Positions 9,475-17,184 of a DNA stretch of 64,000 bases are shown here, in pieces. Source of the stretch: Gilvimarinus gilvus (GTDB lineage Bacteria; Pseudomonadota; Gammaproteobacteria; Pseudomonadales; Cellvibrionaceae). The first letter of the stretch is position 1, and the number at the start of each line of letters is the position of its first letter. Below the pieces are notes generated by a model. It was not told the origin of the DNA. It searched no databases and saw only the letters and a program-made list of their open reading frames with translations. The stretch covers positions 55,090-119,089 of the forward strand of contig NZ_JAULRU010000783.1 in assembly GCF_030518155.1 (NCBI RefSeq), in the 5' to 3' direction. A program made the position numbers and the translations under genes.

Positions 9475-11357
9475 AATCGGTGTCTCCTGGCAGTCTTGCT
9501 TATCTCAATGGGGATAGTGTTGTTGTTCTTGAATTGAAGGGATTCAGTGAAGCTATCGTACGGAGTGTTGAGACAGACGAAACATCCATTGCTCGTATTA
9601 GCGATCTTCGAAGCAAGCATTCTTTAGAGCACATAGAGAAGTCGGACAATCGACATCTCGTTTCTCAGGACGCTGATTGGCAATCAGCAGTTGAGCGTTT
9701 TGAGATTATATCTCCTCTCTTAGATATGCACACTCGTACCGCAGAAGATGTTAGAAAGCTAGCAAAAGAGAACGGTAAAGGTATAACCACAATATATCGC
9801 TGGATTCGCGCATATGAAAAAACTGGCTTGGTGTCATCTCTATTAAGGAAAGAGCGAAGTGATAAAGGGGCTCTAAAAATTGATGCTGAGGTAGAAGAGG
9901 TTATCATTGCAAAGATTGAACAAATATTTCTTGTTCCTGAAAGGCCTTCCGTTCTGAAACTCTACAAAGAAATTAAGAGTGAATGCTTCAACTTGGATTT
10001 ACCTATACCAGATAAAAACACAATTTATGCAAGAGTCTCTGCAATAGAAGAAAAAGAAGCCTTAAAAAGGCGGTTAGGATCCAAAGCTGCAAAACAAGCC
10101 TATCGACCGATTTTAGGAAAATTCCCTGGGGCGGATTACCCCAACGCCGTTGTACAAGTTGATCATACACCCGTTGACTTAATCATAGTTGATGACTTGC
10201 ACCGACAACCAATAGGTAAACCATTTTTAACGATTACTATCGACGTGGCAACCCGCATGATATCGGGATTTTGCCTAACGCTCGAGCACCCAAGTGCTCA
10301 TAGCGCAGGTTTATGTATTGCTCATGCTATTGCGACAAAAGATAACTGGTTAGCTAATCGAAATATAGATATCGAATGGCCAATCCATGGCAAGATGAGG
10401 AAGATACATGTTGATAATGCTAAGGAGTTTCGAGGGAATATGCTCAGAAGAGCGTGCCAACAACATGGTATTATCCTGGAGTTTCGCCCCCGTGGAATGC
10501 CTAATTTCGGCCCCCATGTCGAACGTGTATTTCGGACATTTATGTCAGAAGTACATACCATCCCAGGAACAACTTTCTCCAGCGTAAAAGATAAGCTTGA
10601 CTATAACTCAGAAGGTAAAGCTTGCATGACTTTACGCGAGCTAGAGATGTGGTTTACGGTCTTTATTGTGTATTACTATCATCATAAGCCTCATCGTGGA
10701 ATTGCTGATATCCCACCTATAAAAAAATATGAAGAACTTATTTTCGGTAACAGCAGCACTCCAGGTATTGGCATGCCTTTGCCTATTGAAGATGAGGAAA
10801 CGTTAAGACTTGATTTCACACCCTATGTGGAGCGCTCTGTTCAGAGGCAAGGGGTAGTGATTGACAATATTCATTACTTTTCCCACGTACTTAAGAAATG
10901 GATAAATTCCAAAGACAAAAATAAAAAGGCACGAAAGTATATTTTTGCGAGAGACCCTAGAGATATAAGCATCGTATATTTTTTTGACCCCGATACGCAC
11001 AAATATGTTCCTATTCCCTACCTTGATAGCACTAGACCCTCTATAAGCTTATGGGAGTTGAGGGAAGTTCAGAGGTCCCTCAAGGATGAGCACAATGCCA
11101 TGATTAGCGAAGATGTAATCTTTCAGGGTATCGCTAAAATGCGAGAAATTGAGGCAGTGTCAATAGAAAAAACTCGCTTAGCTAAGCAGCAGAGAGCTTC
11201 AGAGAAGCGTAAGCGGCGGTTTGTACAGCGGCGTTCAAATTGGAACGAAGCGCAGAATAATGCCGAAACTGTTGAAGTCACCGAAGTGATTTCAGAGGTG
11301 GCAGGCGACTATTCTGATGAAGATATTCAACCATTTACAGATGTTGATATTAGTTGA
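9471..11357 (+). CDS. tnsB: TnsB/TniA-like DDE transposase
   Basis: This 628-residue RNase H-fold transposase performs 3' strand cleavage and joining. The N-terminal part has a helix-turn-helix (about 88-120, ITTIYRWIRAYEKTG) for end recognition. The catalytic triad is D231 (VVQVDHTPVD), D315 (IHVDNAKEF) and E351 (GPHVERVF). A Mu-type beta-barrel region follows (about 430-520), and the C-terminal tail is basic then acidic, the part that meets TnsC in Tn7. Translation is coupled to tnsA by overlap, and tnsC starts 9 bp after its stop. All catalytic residues are intact. Confidence 0.95.
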   Translation: MKSVSPGSLAYLNGDSVVVLELKGFSEAIVRSVETDETSIARISDLRSKHSLEHIEKSDNRHLVSQDADWQSAVERFEIISPLLDMHTRTAEDVRKLAKENGKGITTIYRWIRAYEKTGLVSSLLRKERSDKGALKIDAEVEEVIIAKIEQIFLVPERPSVLKLYKEIKSECFNLDLPIPDKNTIYARVSAIEEKEALKRRLGSKAAKQAYRPILGKFPGADYPNAVVQVDHTPVDLIIVDDLHRQPIGKPFLTITIDVATRMISGFCLTLEHPSAHSAGLCIAHAIATKDNWLANRNIDIEWPIHGKMRKIHVDNAKEFRGNMLRRACQQHGIILEFRPRGMPNFGPHVERVFRTFMSEVHTIPGTTFSSVKDKLDYNSEGKACMTLRELEMWFTVFIVYYYHHKPHRGIADIPPIKKYEELIFGNSSTPGIGMPLPIEDEETLRLDFTPYVERSVQRQGVVIDNIHYFSHVLKKWINSKDKNKKARKYIFARDPRDISIVYFFDPDTHKYVPIPYLDSTRPSISLWELREVQRSLKDEHNAMISEDVIFQGIAKMREIEAVSIEKTRLAKQQRASEKRKRRFVQRRSNWNEAQNNAETVEVTEVISEVAGDYSDEDIQPFTDVDIS

Positions 11358-11366
11358 GGCTTATGG

Positions 11367-12260
11367 ATGGATAATTACTCGCACTTACATCAAGATTGCA
11401 TCCCGAAACTCGAGATGAATGTAGATGACAGGATTCAAGACATTCATAAGTCTAGATGGATTGGGTATCCGGCTGCTCAGGATGCTATGCATAAAATGGA
11501 GGGATTGTTGTGTCATCCGCGAGTGTCGAGGATGCCCAACATGTTACTGGTCGGAGCAACGAATAATGGGAAGACGGAAATCGTTAAACGATTCTGTCAA
11601 CTTCACTTGCCTGACGAATCATTTGATACAGAAAACCTTATTACTCCAACTATGTATTTCGAGGCACCTCCTACGCCTTCTGAAGCGGATTTTTACACTC
11701 ACATACTATGTAAACTCTATGAAAGAGTGCCTGCCTCTTCTATCGCAGCGAAAAGAGAGCGGACCATGTCGGTGCTGAAGAGGATAGAGCTGAAGGTCAT
11801 GATCATAGATGAGCTTCATAATATCTTGGCAGGATCATCAACCAAGCAGCAGCACTTTTTAAACATGATTAAGTATCTGAGTAATCAGCTTCAGGTATCT
11901 ATTGTTGGTTGTGGCACATCTGATTTGCTAAGAGCTGTAAGTGTTGATCCTCAAATTCAAAATCGTTTTCCTCCAACGATTATCCCCAGGTGGAAATATA
12001 ACAAGAGCTTCCGCCAGTTGTTGAGTACCTTTGAAAGCGTAATACCCTTAAAATCCCGGTCGAGCCTGCATTCCCCCGAATTGAGCAAGAAAATCCTGGC
12101 TATCACAGAGGGATCGATCGGTGAAATATCCACTCTTTTAAATACTGCCGCTTCATATTCCCTGAGAAATGGACGAGAGTTCATTGATCTAGAGTCTATC
12201 CAAAAGTGTGGATATATTGGCCCAGGGATGCGCATGCGGGAAAATGTTAACGCGCTCTAA
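11367..12260 (+). CDS. tnsC: TnsC/TniB-like AAA+ transposition regulator
   Basis: This 297-residue ATPase links target selection to the TnsA/TnsB machinery. Walker A is GATNNGKT (63-70), Walker B VMIIDE (144-149), and the sensor-like VGCGTSD lies near 187-193. Length and the LVGATNNGKTEI form match the TniB branch more closely than canonical 555-residue Tn7 TnsC, as in Tn6022-type elements. The stop overlaps the tniQ start by one base (TAATG). Intact by motif and length. Confidence 0.92.
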   Translation: MDNYSHLHQDCIPKLEMNVDDRIQDIHKSRWIGYPAAQDAMHKMEGLLCHPRVSRMPNMLLVGATNNGKTEIVKRFCQLHLPDESFDTENLITPTMYFEAPPTPSEADFYTHILCKLYERVPASSIAAKRERTMSVLKRIELKVMIIDELHNILAGSSTKQQHFLNMIKYLSNQLQVSIVGCGTSDLLRAVSVDPQIQNRFPPTIIPRWKYNKSFRQLLSTFESVIPLKSRSSLHSPELSKKILAITEGSIGEISTLLNTAASYSLRNGREFIDLESIQKCGYIGPGMRMRENVNAL

Positions 12261-13390
12261 TGATCATATTGCCTATCCAACCTAAGCCAATAAAGCATGA
12301 AATATTATCTTCATGGTTGACTAGGCTGGCGTTGAGCAATGGATTTTTTCTAAATAGCTTCTTTACACGGATCCTGCAATGTTCGCCGTCTCTCTTTTCT
12401 CGGGACATTGATCGTAATCCACCTAAAGAATTGTTGCTGAGCTTATCCCAAAGCACTATGTATTCCACACGCTCCATCTATTCTATGAGCCTTAAAGCTT
12501 ATGAGGGATGCGTATATGAGCATTTGAGTCCTAGTTCGTTAACTAAGCATTTGATTCCTATCGGGGTTTATCACAGAAAACGAAATCGTGGCGGAATGCA
12601 TTATTGCCCAGAGTGTCTCGAAGAAGATCAAGCCCCAAATTTTAGAATGTACTGGAGACTATCTTTTTTTACAGTGTGCCCGATACATGAGGTTCTTTTG
12701 AGAGATTCATGTCCATGTTGTGGGGCATATATTGCCGTTCATCGTCATGCCGTTAATGGTAAGAAATATGATCTTCCATTGTCGGATTTGGGATGTTGCT
12801 CTGAATGCTACGCTTCGTTGAATCAAGGCCCAAAAGATACGATTCATCACTACGTGTCTCGGACGTATCTCGAATTTCTAAGAGCATTCATAGAAGATAG
12901 AATTACTTTTCCTGTTCCTACATCGCATTGGTTATGTGTGTTTTCAGGATTATGGGTTCTAGCAAGCTGCCTCACGAAGAGCCGGTCAGAGAGCTTGGCA
13001 TACAGAATTGAGTGGGCTTCTGGCATTCCATTGACCAGTGTTAAGAATCGCAAGGGGGTTGACTCATTATCCTCGCTTGAGCGCTGCATTTTGATGAGCT
13101 CTGTGTTTTGGCTTCTAGAAGATTGGCCGTACCGATTGATTACTCTATCGAAAGGAACAGAGTTCTCATGCTCGGTTCTCTCCGATTACTCATTTATACC
13201 CTTTTGGGTTGATAAAGTGTTCAAGGAAGAGTTCTATGGGAGGAATTATTTTCCAAGTGATCAAGAATTCCTTGTGGCATATGATTACCTTCGCCGGAGA
13301 GGTGTCTATGTTAATGCAGGAGTTTTAGCTAGCCTGTTTGGCGCAGACGTAACAGCTTGTCGTAAAAGATTGAGTAAGCTATTGGGTTAG
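12260..13390 (+). CDS. tniQ: TniQ/TnsD-like target-site selector
   Basis: This 376-residue TniQ-family protein starts with ILPIQPKPIKHEILSSWLTR, typical of the family. Two zinc-binding clusters are visible: YCPECLEED with CPIHEVLLRDSCPCC (about 115-155), and GCCSECY (about 177-183). In this type of element a single TniQ directs insertion into the conserved comM site; that specificity is knowledge of the family combined with the observed site. A C-terminal HTH-like RRGVYVNAGVLASLFGADV may read DNA. It follows tnsC with a one-base overlap. Confidence 0.9.
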   Translation: MIILPIQPKPIKHEILSSWLTRLALSNGFFLNSFFTRILQCSPSLFSRDIDRNPPKELLLSLSQSTMYSTRSIYSMSLKAYEGCVYEHLSPSSLTKHLIPIGVYHRKRNRGGMHYCPECLEEDQAPNFRMYWRLSFFTVCPIHEVLLRDSCPCCGAYIAVHRHAVNGKKYDLPLSDLGCCSECYASLNQGPKDTIHHYVSRTYLEFLRAFIEDRITFPVPTSHWLCVFSGLWVLASCLTKSRSESLAYRIEWASGIPLTSVKNRKGVDSLSSLERCILMSSVFWLLEDWPYRLITLSKGTEFSCSVLSDYSFIPFWVDKVFKEEFYGRNYFPSDQEFLVAYDYLRRRGVYVNAGVLASLFGADVTACRKRLSKLLG

Positions 13391-13505
13391 TATCAAAACT
13401 AAACACCCAAGTGTAGAAGTTCCCAATAGCTAATTATGTGTTGAATTATTCCAGTGTCAGGATTTAGACTCTACTGTGAAGGAATAATGAATTGTTGGAG
13501 TGCGA

Positions 13506-15347
13506 ATGCCCAGAGATGCAAATAAAGCTCGAATCTCAAAACAACCAGGTTGCTGGCGTGTTGATGGAATTGGTGAAATACATGGATTTAATGGTAGATA
13601 TCCGAAAACCAATGTCTATATGTCTGGGCTTCACAAGGATCAAATCGCCAAACCTTTGCATAGTTCTAGTCTCAATGGCGAGCATCAGGTAATCAAGGAT
13701 ATTCCCTTGAACTGGATTAGAGAATTAAAAACTGGCTCTGTATGGAGGGGTGGTGAAAGAATCTATCTTCCGGGGGTGATGGATGGCCAATACGAGATAG
13801 ATACAAGAGATATAAAGATAGTTCGATATAGTCAACCTGTTGAGTTAGAAGGGATTGAGTTTGATTATGCTCTGCCATTGAAAGCTATTCAATTTGGTGA
13901 CAACGTATCCAATTTAAATGCTAGCTACTTAGCAATAGTTCCCGTTCTCAATCAAAAAAGTTTTACAAAGTACTTAGCCATTCCATGTATTGAGCTGTTT
14001 AATTTTTATATATGCGTCAGTAACCGATTTTGTAATTCAGCCATAACAGGCAGTATGGATAGGTACGTAGAGTGGAAAGGGGATAGACTTAAAGTCCTAA
14101 AAATTCTCAGCATGGAAGAGCAATACGTTGCTTATCGAAGCTTTTTTAATAAGCAAGGAAAGTCTTGGTTTAATTACCCTCGAAATAGTATCAATTATGC
14201 CGTCAGAAAGAATGATTCATCAGCAGATACCTCGTATCGTTTGCCAGTTACAATCAAAGCGAGCTTTCCATTCAAGGGGCTGACGAAGCTAACTGTTGCA
14301 GGAAAATCATTTCCATATGAATTGCCTGGTGGGAAACAAATATGGGCGATATTCGTATCAAATATCATTAGTTGTAGTTACGAAGATGGATTCGATCCGG
14401 TTATTGAAAGTGATGAAGGAGGGAGTGCCAATGATCCGGGACTTTTCAATGATGAAGAGGGTTTTTATGGGGAGCCCGAGGACGATCCATTTGAAGATGA
14501 GTTAGAATGTGAGGAAAATGAAGGGCAAGAAGATGAGCTTGCGACTACGCCGTCTGTTGTTCATTTGGCAGAAAATCGGTTCAGTGTATTGGGATCTCTT
14601 AAATTTACTCGTATTCGTAGCGGTGAAGATGAGTATCCAGTGTACCCATCTAACGATCATGGAAAAAATGGGCTGCATAGACCTATTGACGACGCCACTA
14701 ATAATGAAGGAACCAACAGTTTCGGCTCCCATGTCTCGGCAAGCAGGGATCTAGAAATTTTTATTGCTATGGTAAAGCAGCTTAGAGAATTGACAATTGA
14801 GGAGGAATGGGAGGTTATGACTCGATATGGCGCAGAGCCCATCCAAATCGATGGTGAAGTCGTCAACTCATTTCCTCTCGATAAGAGAAAGAGAAGCTGG
14901 AAAATGATTGATGCGCCCGATGGTGGACAATCTAGAAGGCCTAGACAGATTGCATGGGTTGAAATCAGGATTCCTACTTTGGGATATATCTATTTGATGG
15001 AGTTGGAGTTGAAAGCGAACGAGTCGGGTCGTAGTACCCTTTTGGTGTTTAGAAAGGATGGGCGCTGCATGTCAAACGAAGACTTTAAACTATTTCTTGG
15101 CCTTGTGGCGGTAAGAAACGGGTGGCATCAAAAAGGTCATGAATGGAAAACAGAGAAAGTTAGAAATATAGCTGCATCATACTTCGAGAACTATAGTCAT
15201 CGATCTCTACATCATGTGCAAGGGTTATCTAATCATGAAGAGGCCTCTGATGCCCAAGCAAAAGAATGGGCGATATCAATCTTAAAAAGCTTTAGTAGCG
15301 AATTGTTTAGCTTAGGGAGTGTTAAGTCAATTCGGTCTTCGTCTTGA
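13506..15347 (+). CDS. tnsE: TnsE-like (TniE) transposition protein
   Basis: This 613-residue protein encoded last in the tns operon is, by position, the TniE/TnsE gene. Residue patterns recall Tn7 TnsE: IPCIELFNFYICVSNRFCNS (near 155) matches the IPQLELARSLFL...FCRS region, and in the C-terminal half IAWVEIRI, LMELE and NGWHQKGHEW recall the region of TnsE that binds DNA and the clamp. A strongly acidic linker lies around 295-345. TnsE directs Tn7 to replicating, conjugal DNA; whether this protein does the same is inference. Start ATG 13506 is chosen for GGAG just upstream; GTG 13500 is possible. It lies 115 bp after tniQ. Confidence 0.68.
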   Translation: MPRDANKARISKQPGCWRVDGIGEIHGFNGRYPKTNVYMSGLHKDQIAKPLHSSSLNGEHQVIKDIPLNWIRELKTGSVWRGGERIYLPGVMDGQYEIDTRDIKIVRYSQPVELEGIEFDYALPLKAIQFGDNVSNLNASYLAIVPVLNQKSFTKYLAIPCIELFNFYICVSNRFCNSAITGSMDRYVEWKGDRLKVLKILSMEEQYVAYRSFFNKQGKSWFNYPRNSINYAVRKNDSSADTSYRLPVTIKASFPFKGLTKLTVAGKSFPYELPGGKQIWAIFVSNIISCSYEDGFDPVIESDEGGSANDPGLFNDEEGFYGEPEDDPFEDELECEENEGQEDELATTPSVVHLAENRFSVLGSLKFTRIRSGEDEYPVYPSNDHGKNGLHRPIDDATNNEGTNSFGSHVSASRDLEIFIAMVKQLRELTIEEEWEVMTRYGAEPIQIDGEVVNSFPLDKRKRSWKMIDAPDGGQSRRPRQIAWVEIRIPTLGYIYLMELELKANESGRSTLLVFRKDGRCMSNEDFKLFLGLVAVRNGWHQKGHEWKTEKVRNIAASYFENYSHRSLHHVQGLSNHEEASDAQAKEWAISILKSFSSELFSLGSVKSIRSSS

Positions 15348-15402
15348 TTAATATTGCTATTTTCAATTTGGCTGTGCATCCTTTTATGCTCGACTGAAGG
15401 TA

Positions 15403-15583
15403 GAGCTCATTTATGCGAAAAGCTACCAGTCGATTGACGAGCTAGGATTAGGTATATTTGGCGACATTGAAGTCTTTTATAATCGAAAAAGAAGGCATTC
15501 TGAAAGCGTCGGCATGAGTCCAGTCGCGCTTGAAGAGAAAGCAGCGTTGGCTGCATAGTAAAGTGTCTACTTTTTGTGGGGAA
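15403..15583 (+). pseudogene. IS3-family OrfB C-terminal fragment with IS end
   Basis: The frame from 15403 reads ELIYAKSYQSIDELGLGIF, then DIEVFYNRKRRHSES and MSPVALEEKAALAA, stopping at 15558. This is the last roughly 50 residues of an IS3-family integrase (the third catalytic region and tail). The next bases AAGTGTCTACTTTTTGTGGG form a typical IS3-group terminal sequence. The rest of the IS is absent, so it is the scar of an element that inserted behind the tns operon. Confidence 0.8.
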
Positions 15584-15715
15584 CACCACTCGCAGTAAGA
15601 AAATTTATGAAATACCGAGAAAGCCCCAAAGACAAGAAACTGAGAGACTGGTACTCCAATGATTACATTCGTGCGCTCTTACCGAGCAACACCGATGCTA
15701 GCCCAGCTCGTGTGA

Positions 15716-16507
15716 TTACACTTCCTCCTCTTCATTGGCCATTCTTGTGTAAGGCGATGCAATCACTGCCGCCAGCATCTCCTTGAGAAAGCTGGATACC
15801 GCACTGTAGTAGTCCAAGTATCTGCTCTGAGTAATATGGATCTTTTGGCCTTTCAGCCTACGTAGCGCACATGAGGATTCCGCAGCCCTATCGTCGATTA
15901 CCCCGCCACGGTGCAGTAAACAGTTCCTGACGGAGTTTGCTTCCTGCAACTTCGAAAGCACACTACTTCTGCAAGCGATGTCGATTCCGAATATCTCTAA
16001 GACTTTAACGTAAAACTCTCCGGCCTTCAGACTACGCCGTAGCTGGCTTTCGATTCGGCGATAGAGACGACCAGCATCTTCCTCAGATAGCGGACCCTGC
16101 TCAAATGTATTTGTCTTGATTCCGGCCTGAGCAACCAAGCCGAGAGCGTTTTTATCCTTCTCCAGTACGAGGGTCACAGTATCCTCAATGGCTACTTCAA
16201 GAGCGCCCCAAACACCAATAAAGCTATGACTATTCACAATGCCGAAGTCGTTCTCTTTGAGTTTTGCTGTGTTCTTGCTGAGGGTTGGTGCTTCCGAGAG
16301 TAGTCGGTCTATCCCGCGCACCGCCTCATCAGCGCCGTGTGTCTCAAGAGTTTCGCGTGCTGCACGGAGTAATGGCTCGCTGCCTTCGAGAAAAATAATG
16401 CTTCGATTCAACGTACCGGCGACGATTGATTCCTCGGCCACGAAGGCGATTGCTCTCGCTGCCGGACCAATGATCCAGTTGAATGCTTCTCTATCATCCC
16501 CATTCAT
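15716..16507 (-). CDS. HEPN-motif protein, probable RNase/defence toxin
   Basis: This 263-residue mostly helical protein carries RNCLLH at 194-199, the R-N-x3-H signature of HEPN ribonucleases, in the setting EANSVRNCLLHRGG. HEPN proteins cleave RNA as toxins or abortive-infection effectors. The upstream part (about 85-120, NSHSFIGVWGALEVAIED) is a second helical block seen in HEPN proteins of unknown partner. No antitoxin (MNT nucleotidyltransferase) is adjacent. The start ATG 16507 is preceded by AGGGAG. It is isolated between an IS3 scar and the restriction-like module. RNase activity is predicted, not shown. Confidence 0.7.
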   Translation of the reverse strand: MNGDDREAFNWIIGPAARAIAFVAEESIVAGTLNRSIIFLEGSEPLLRAARETLETHGADEAVRGIDRLLSEAPTLSKNTAKLKENDFGIVNSHSFIGVWGALEVAIEDTVTLVLEKDKNALGLVAQAGIKTNTFEQGPLSEEDAGRLYRRIESQLRRSLKAGEFYVKVLEIFGIDIACRSSVLSKLQEANSVRNCLLHRGGVIDDRAAESSCALRRLKGQKIHITQSRYLDYYSAVSSFLKEMLAAVIASPYTRMANEEEEV

Positions 16508-17025
16508 AAGACTCCCTACACAGTCTGGCTGCTAAACGATGACCATGACATAACGCAAATGCAGCTGGGTTGTAGCGCAGCCGGCAAGATGCCGCCTGTT
16601 GGCGCTATTTTTCATGGCAGTGCTCTACGGCTAGATGAGCAGAACTGATCTATTGCGCCGAGATCTTTGTCACACCCAGAATTTATCTTCCGGTGATGTT
16701 AGAGAAATCATGCGGAGTCATCGCTCTCTTTCCGTGAATCACGGGCCTGCTTAAGCTCCTTGGCTCCTTTTGGCCATCATCGCTCGTCAACCAATTAATC
16801 CGAACGCCCGTCCTAGCATACCACTACGCTTAGTCAAGCTGTTACCTCTTCATGCTGTGCTCACCTATGAAGAGGTATCTGATTTTTTCGGCTTATCTCG
16901 TGACACATTAATTCGCATTGCAATTCCCTATAATATATTACTAAGAAGTATATATTATAGATGTTTTATTAGGGGTATATTTATGTTATCATCCAATTTT
17001 TTATGCAATCCCAAGGATTGGATTG
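16508..17025. other. Intergenic region with possible HTH remnant
   Basis: This 518-bp gap between divergently oriented modules has no confident gene. A plus frame around 16770-16930 encodes LTYEEVSDFFGLSRDTL, which resembles an excisionase-type helix-turn-helix but breaks down straight after, so it is probably a remnant. The right part is very AT-rich and holds the inverted repeat at 16929-16959. Confidence 0.5.
16929..16959. promoter_or_regulatory. Perfect 10-bp inverted repeat upstream of zinc-ribbon/MTase operon
   Basis: TATAATATAT (16929-16938) and ATATATTATA (16950-16959) are perfect inverted copies separated by 11 bp, about 67 bp before the zinc-ribbon gene. The left arm contains TATAAT, so the repeat could overlap a -10 box and act as an operator. 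No regulator gene is adjacent. Evidence is the symmetry and position only. Confidence 0.45.
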
Positions 17026-17184
17026 ATGCCTGAAATTCTCATTCCTGGATATCAATGCACACGCTGCTCGCATGAGTGGGTCGCTCGCAATAAAGCGGAG
17101 AAGCCGACAGTATGCCCCAAGTGCAAAAGTCCTTACTGGAACCGACCGAAGCAACAAGGACGACAAAAAGGCTCTAAAAAATGA
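17026..17184 (+). CDS. Small zinc-ribbon protein
   Basis: This 52-residue protein from ATG 17026 (AAGGA at 17013-17017) has two CxxC knuckles, CTRC (11-14) and CPKC (30-33), then a basic tail rich in Lys, Gln and Arg (NRPKQQGRQKGSKK). It is a single zinc ribbon of the kind that binds nucleic acid. Its stop overlaps the methyltransferase start (17181-17184), so the two are made together. Function is unknown; coupling to the methyltransferase suggests a subunit or regulator of that system. Confidence 0.75.
   Translation: MPEILIPGYQCTRCSHEWVARNKAEKPTVCPKCKSPYWNRPKQQGRQKGSKK

Noticed and set aside
15574..15786. Short plus-strand ORF after the IS3 end (KYRESPKDKKLRDWYSND...)
   Set aside because: No ribosome site or family; the second half is antisense to the HEPN gene, so at most a gene fragment.
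16548..16620. attC-like site before the HEPN gene (GTTATGT at 16554-16548)
   Set aside because: The matching RYYYAAC end and complementary arms are not convincing; only one end fits.
16770..17033. ORF with an excisionase-type HTH segment
   Set aside because: Only about 20 residues look like a HTH and the C-terminal part reads through the AT-rich operator region; treated as remnant in the intergenic entry.
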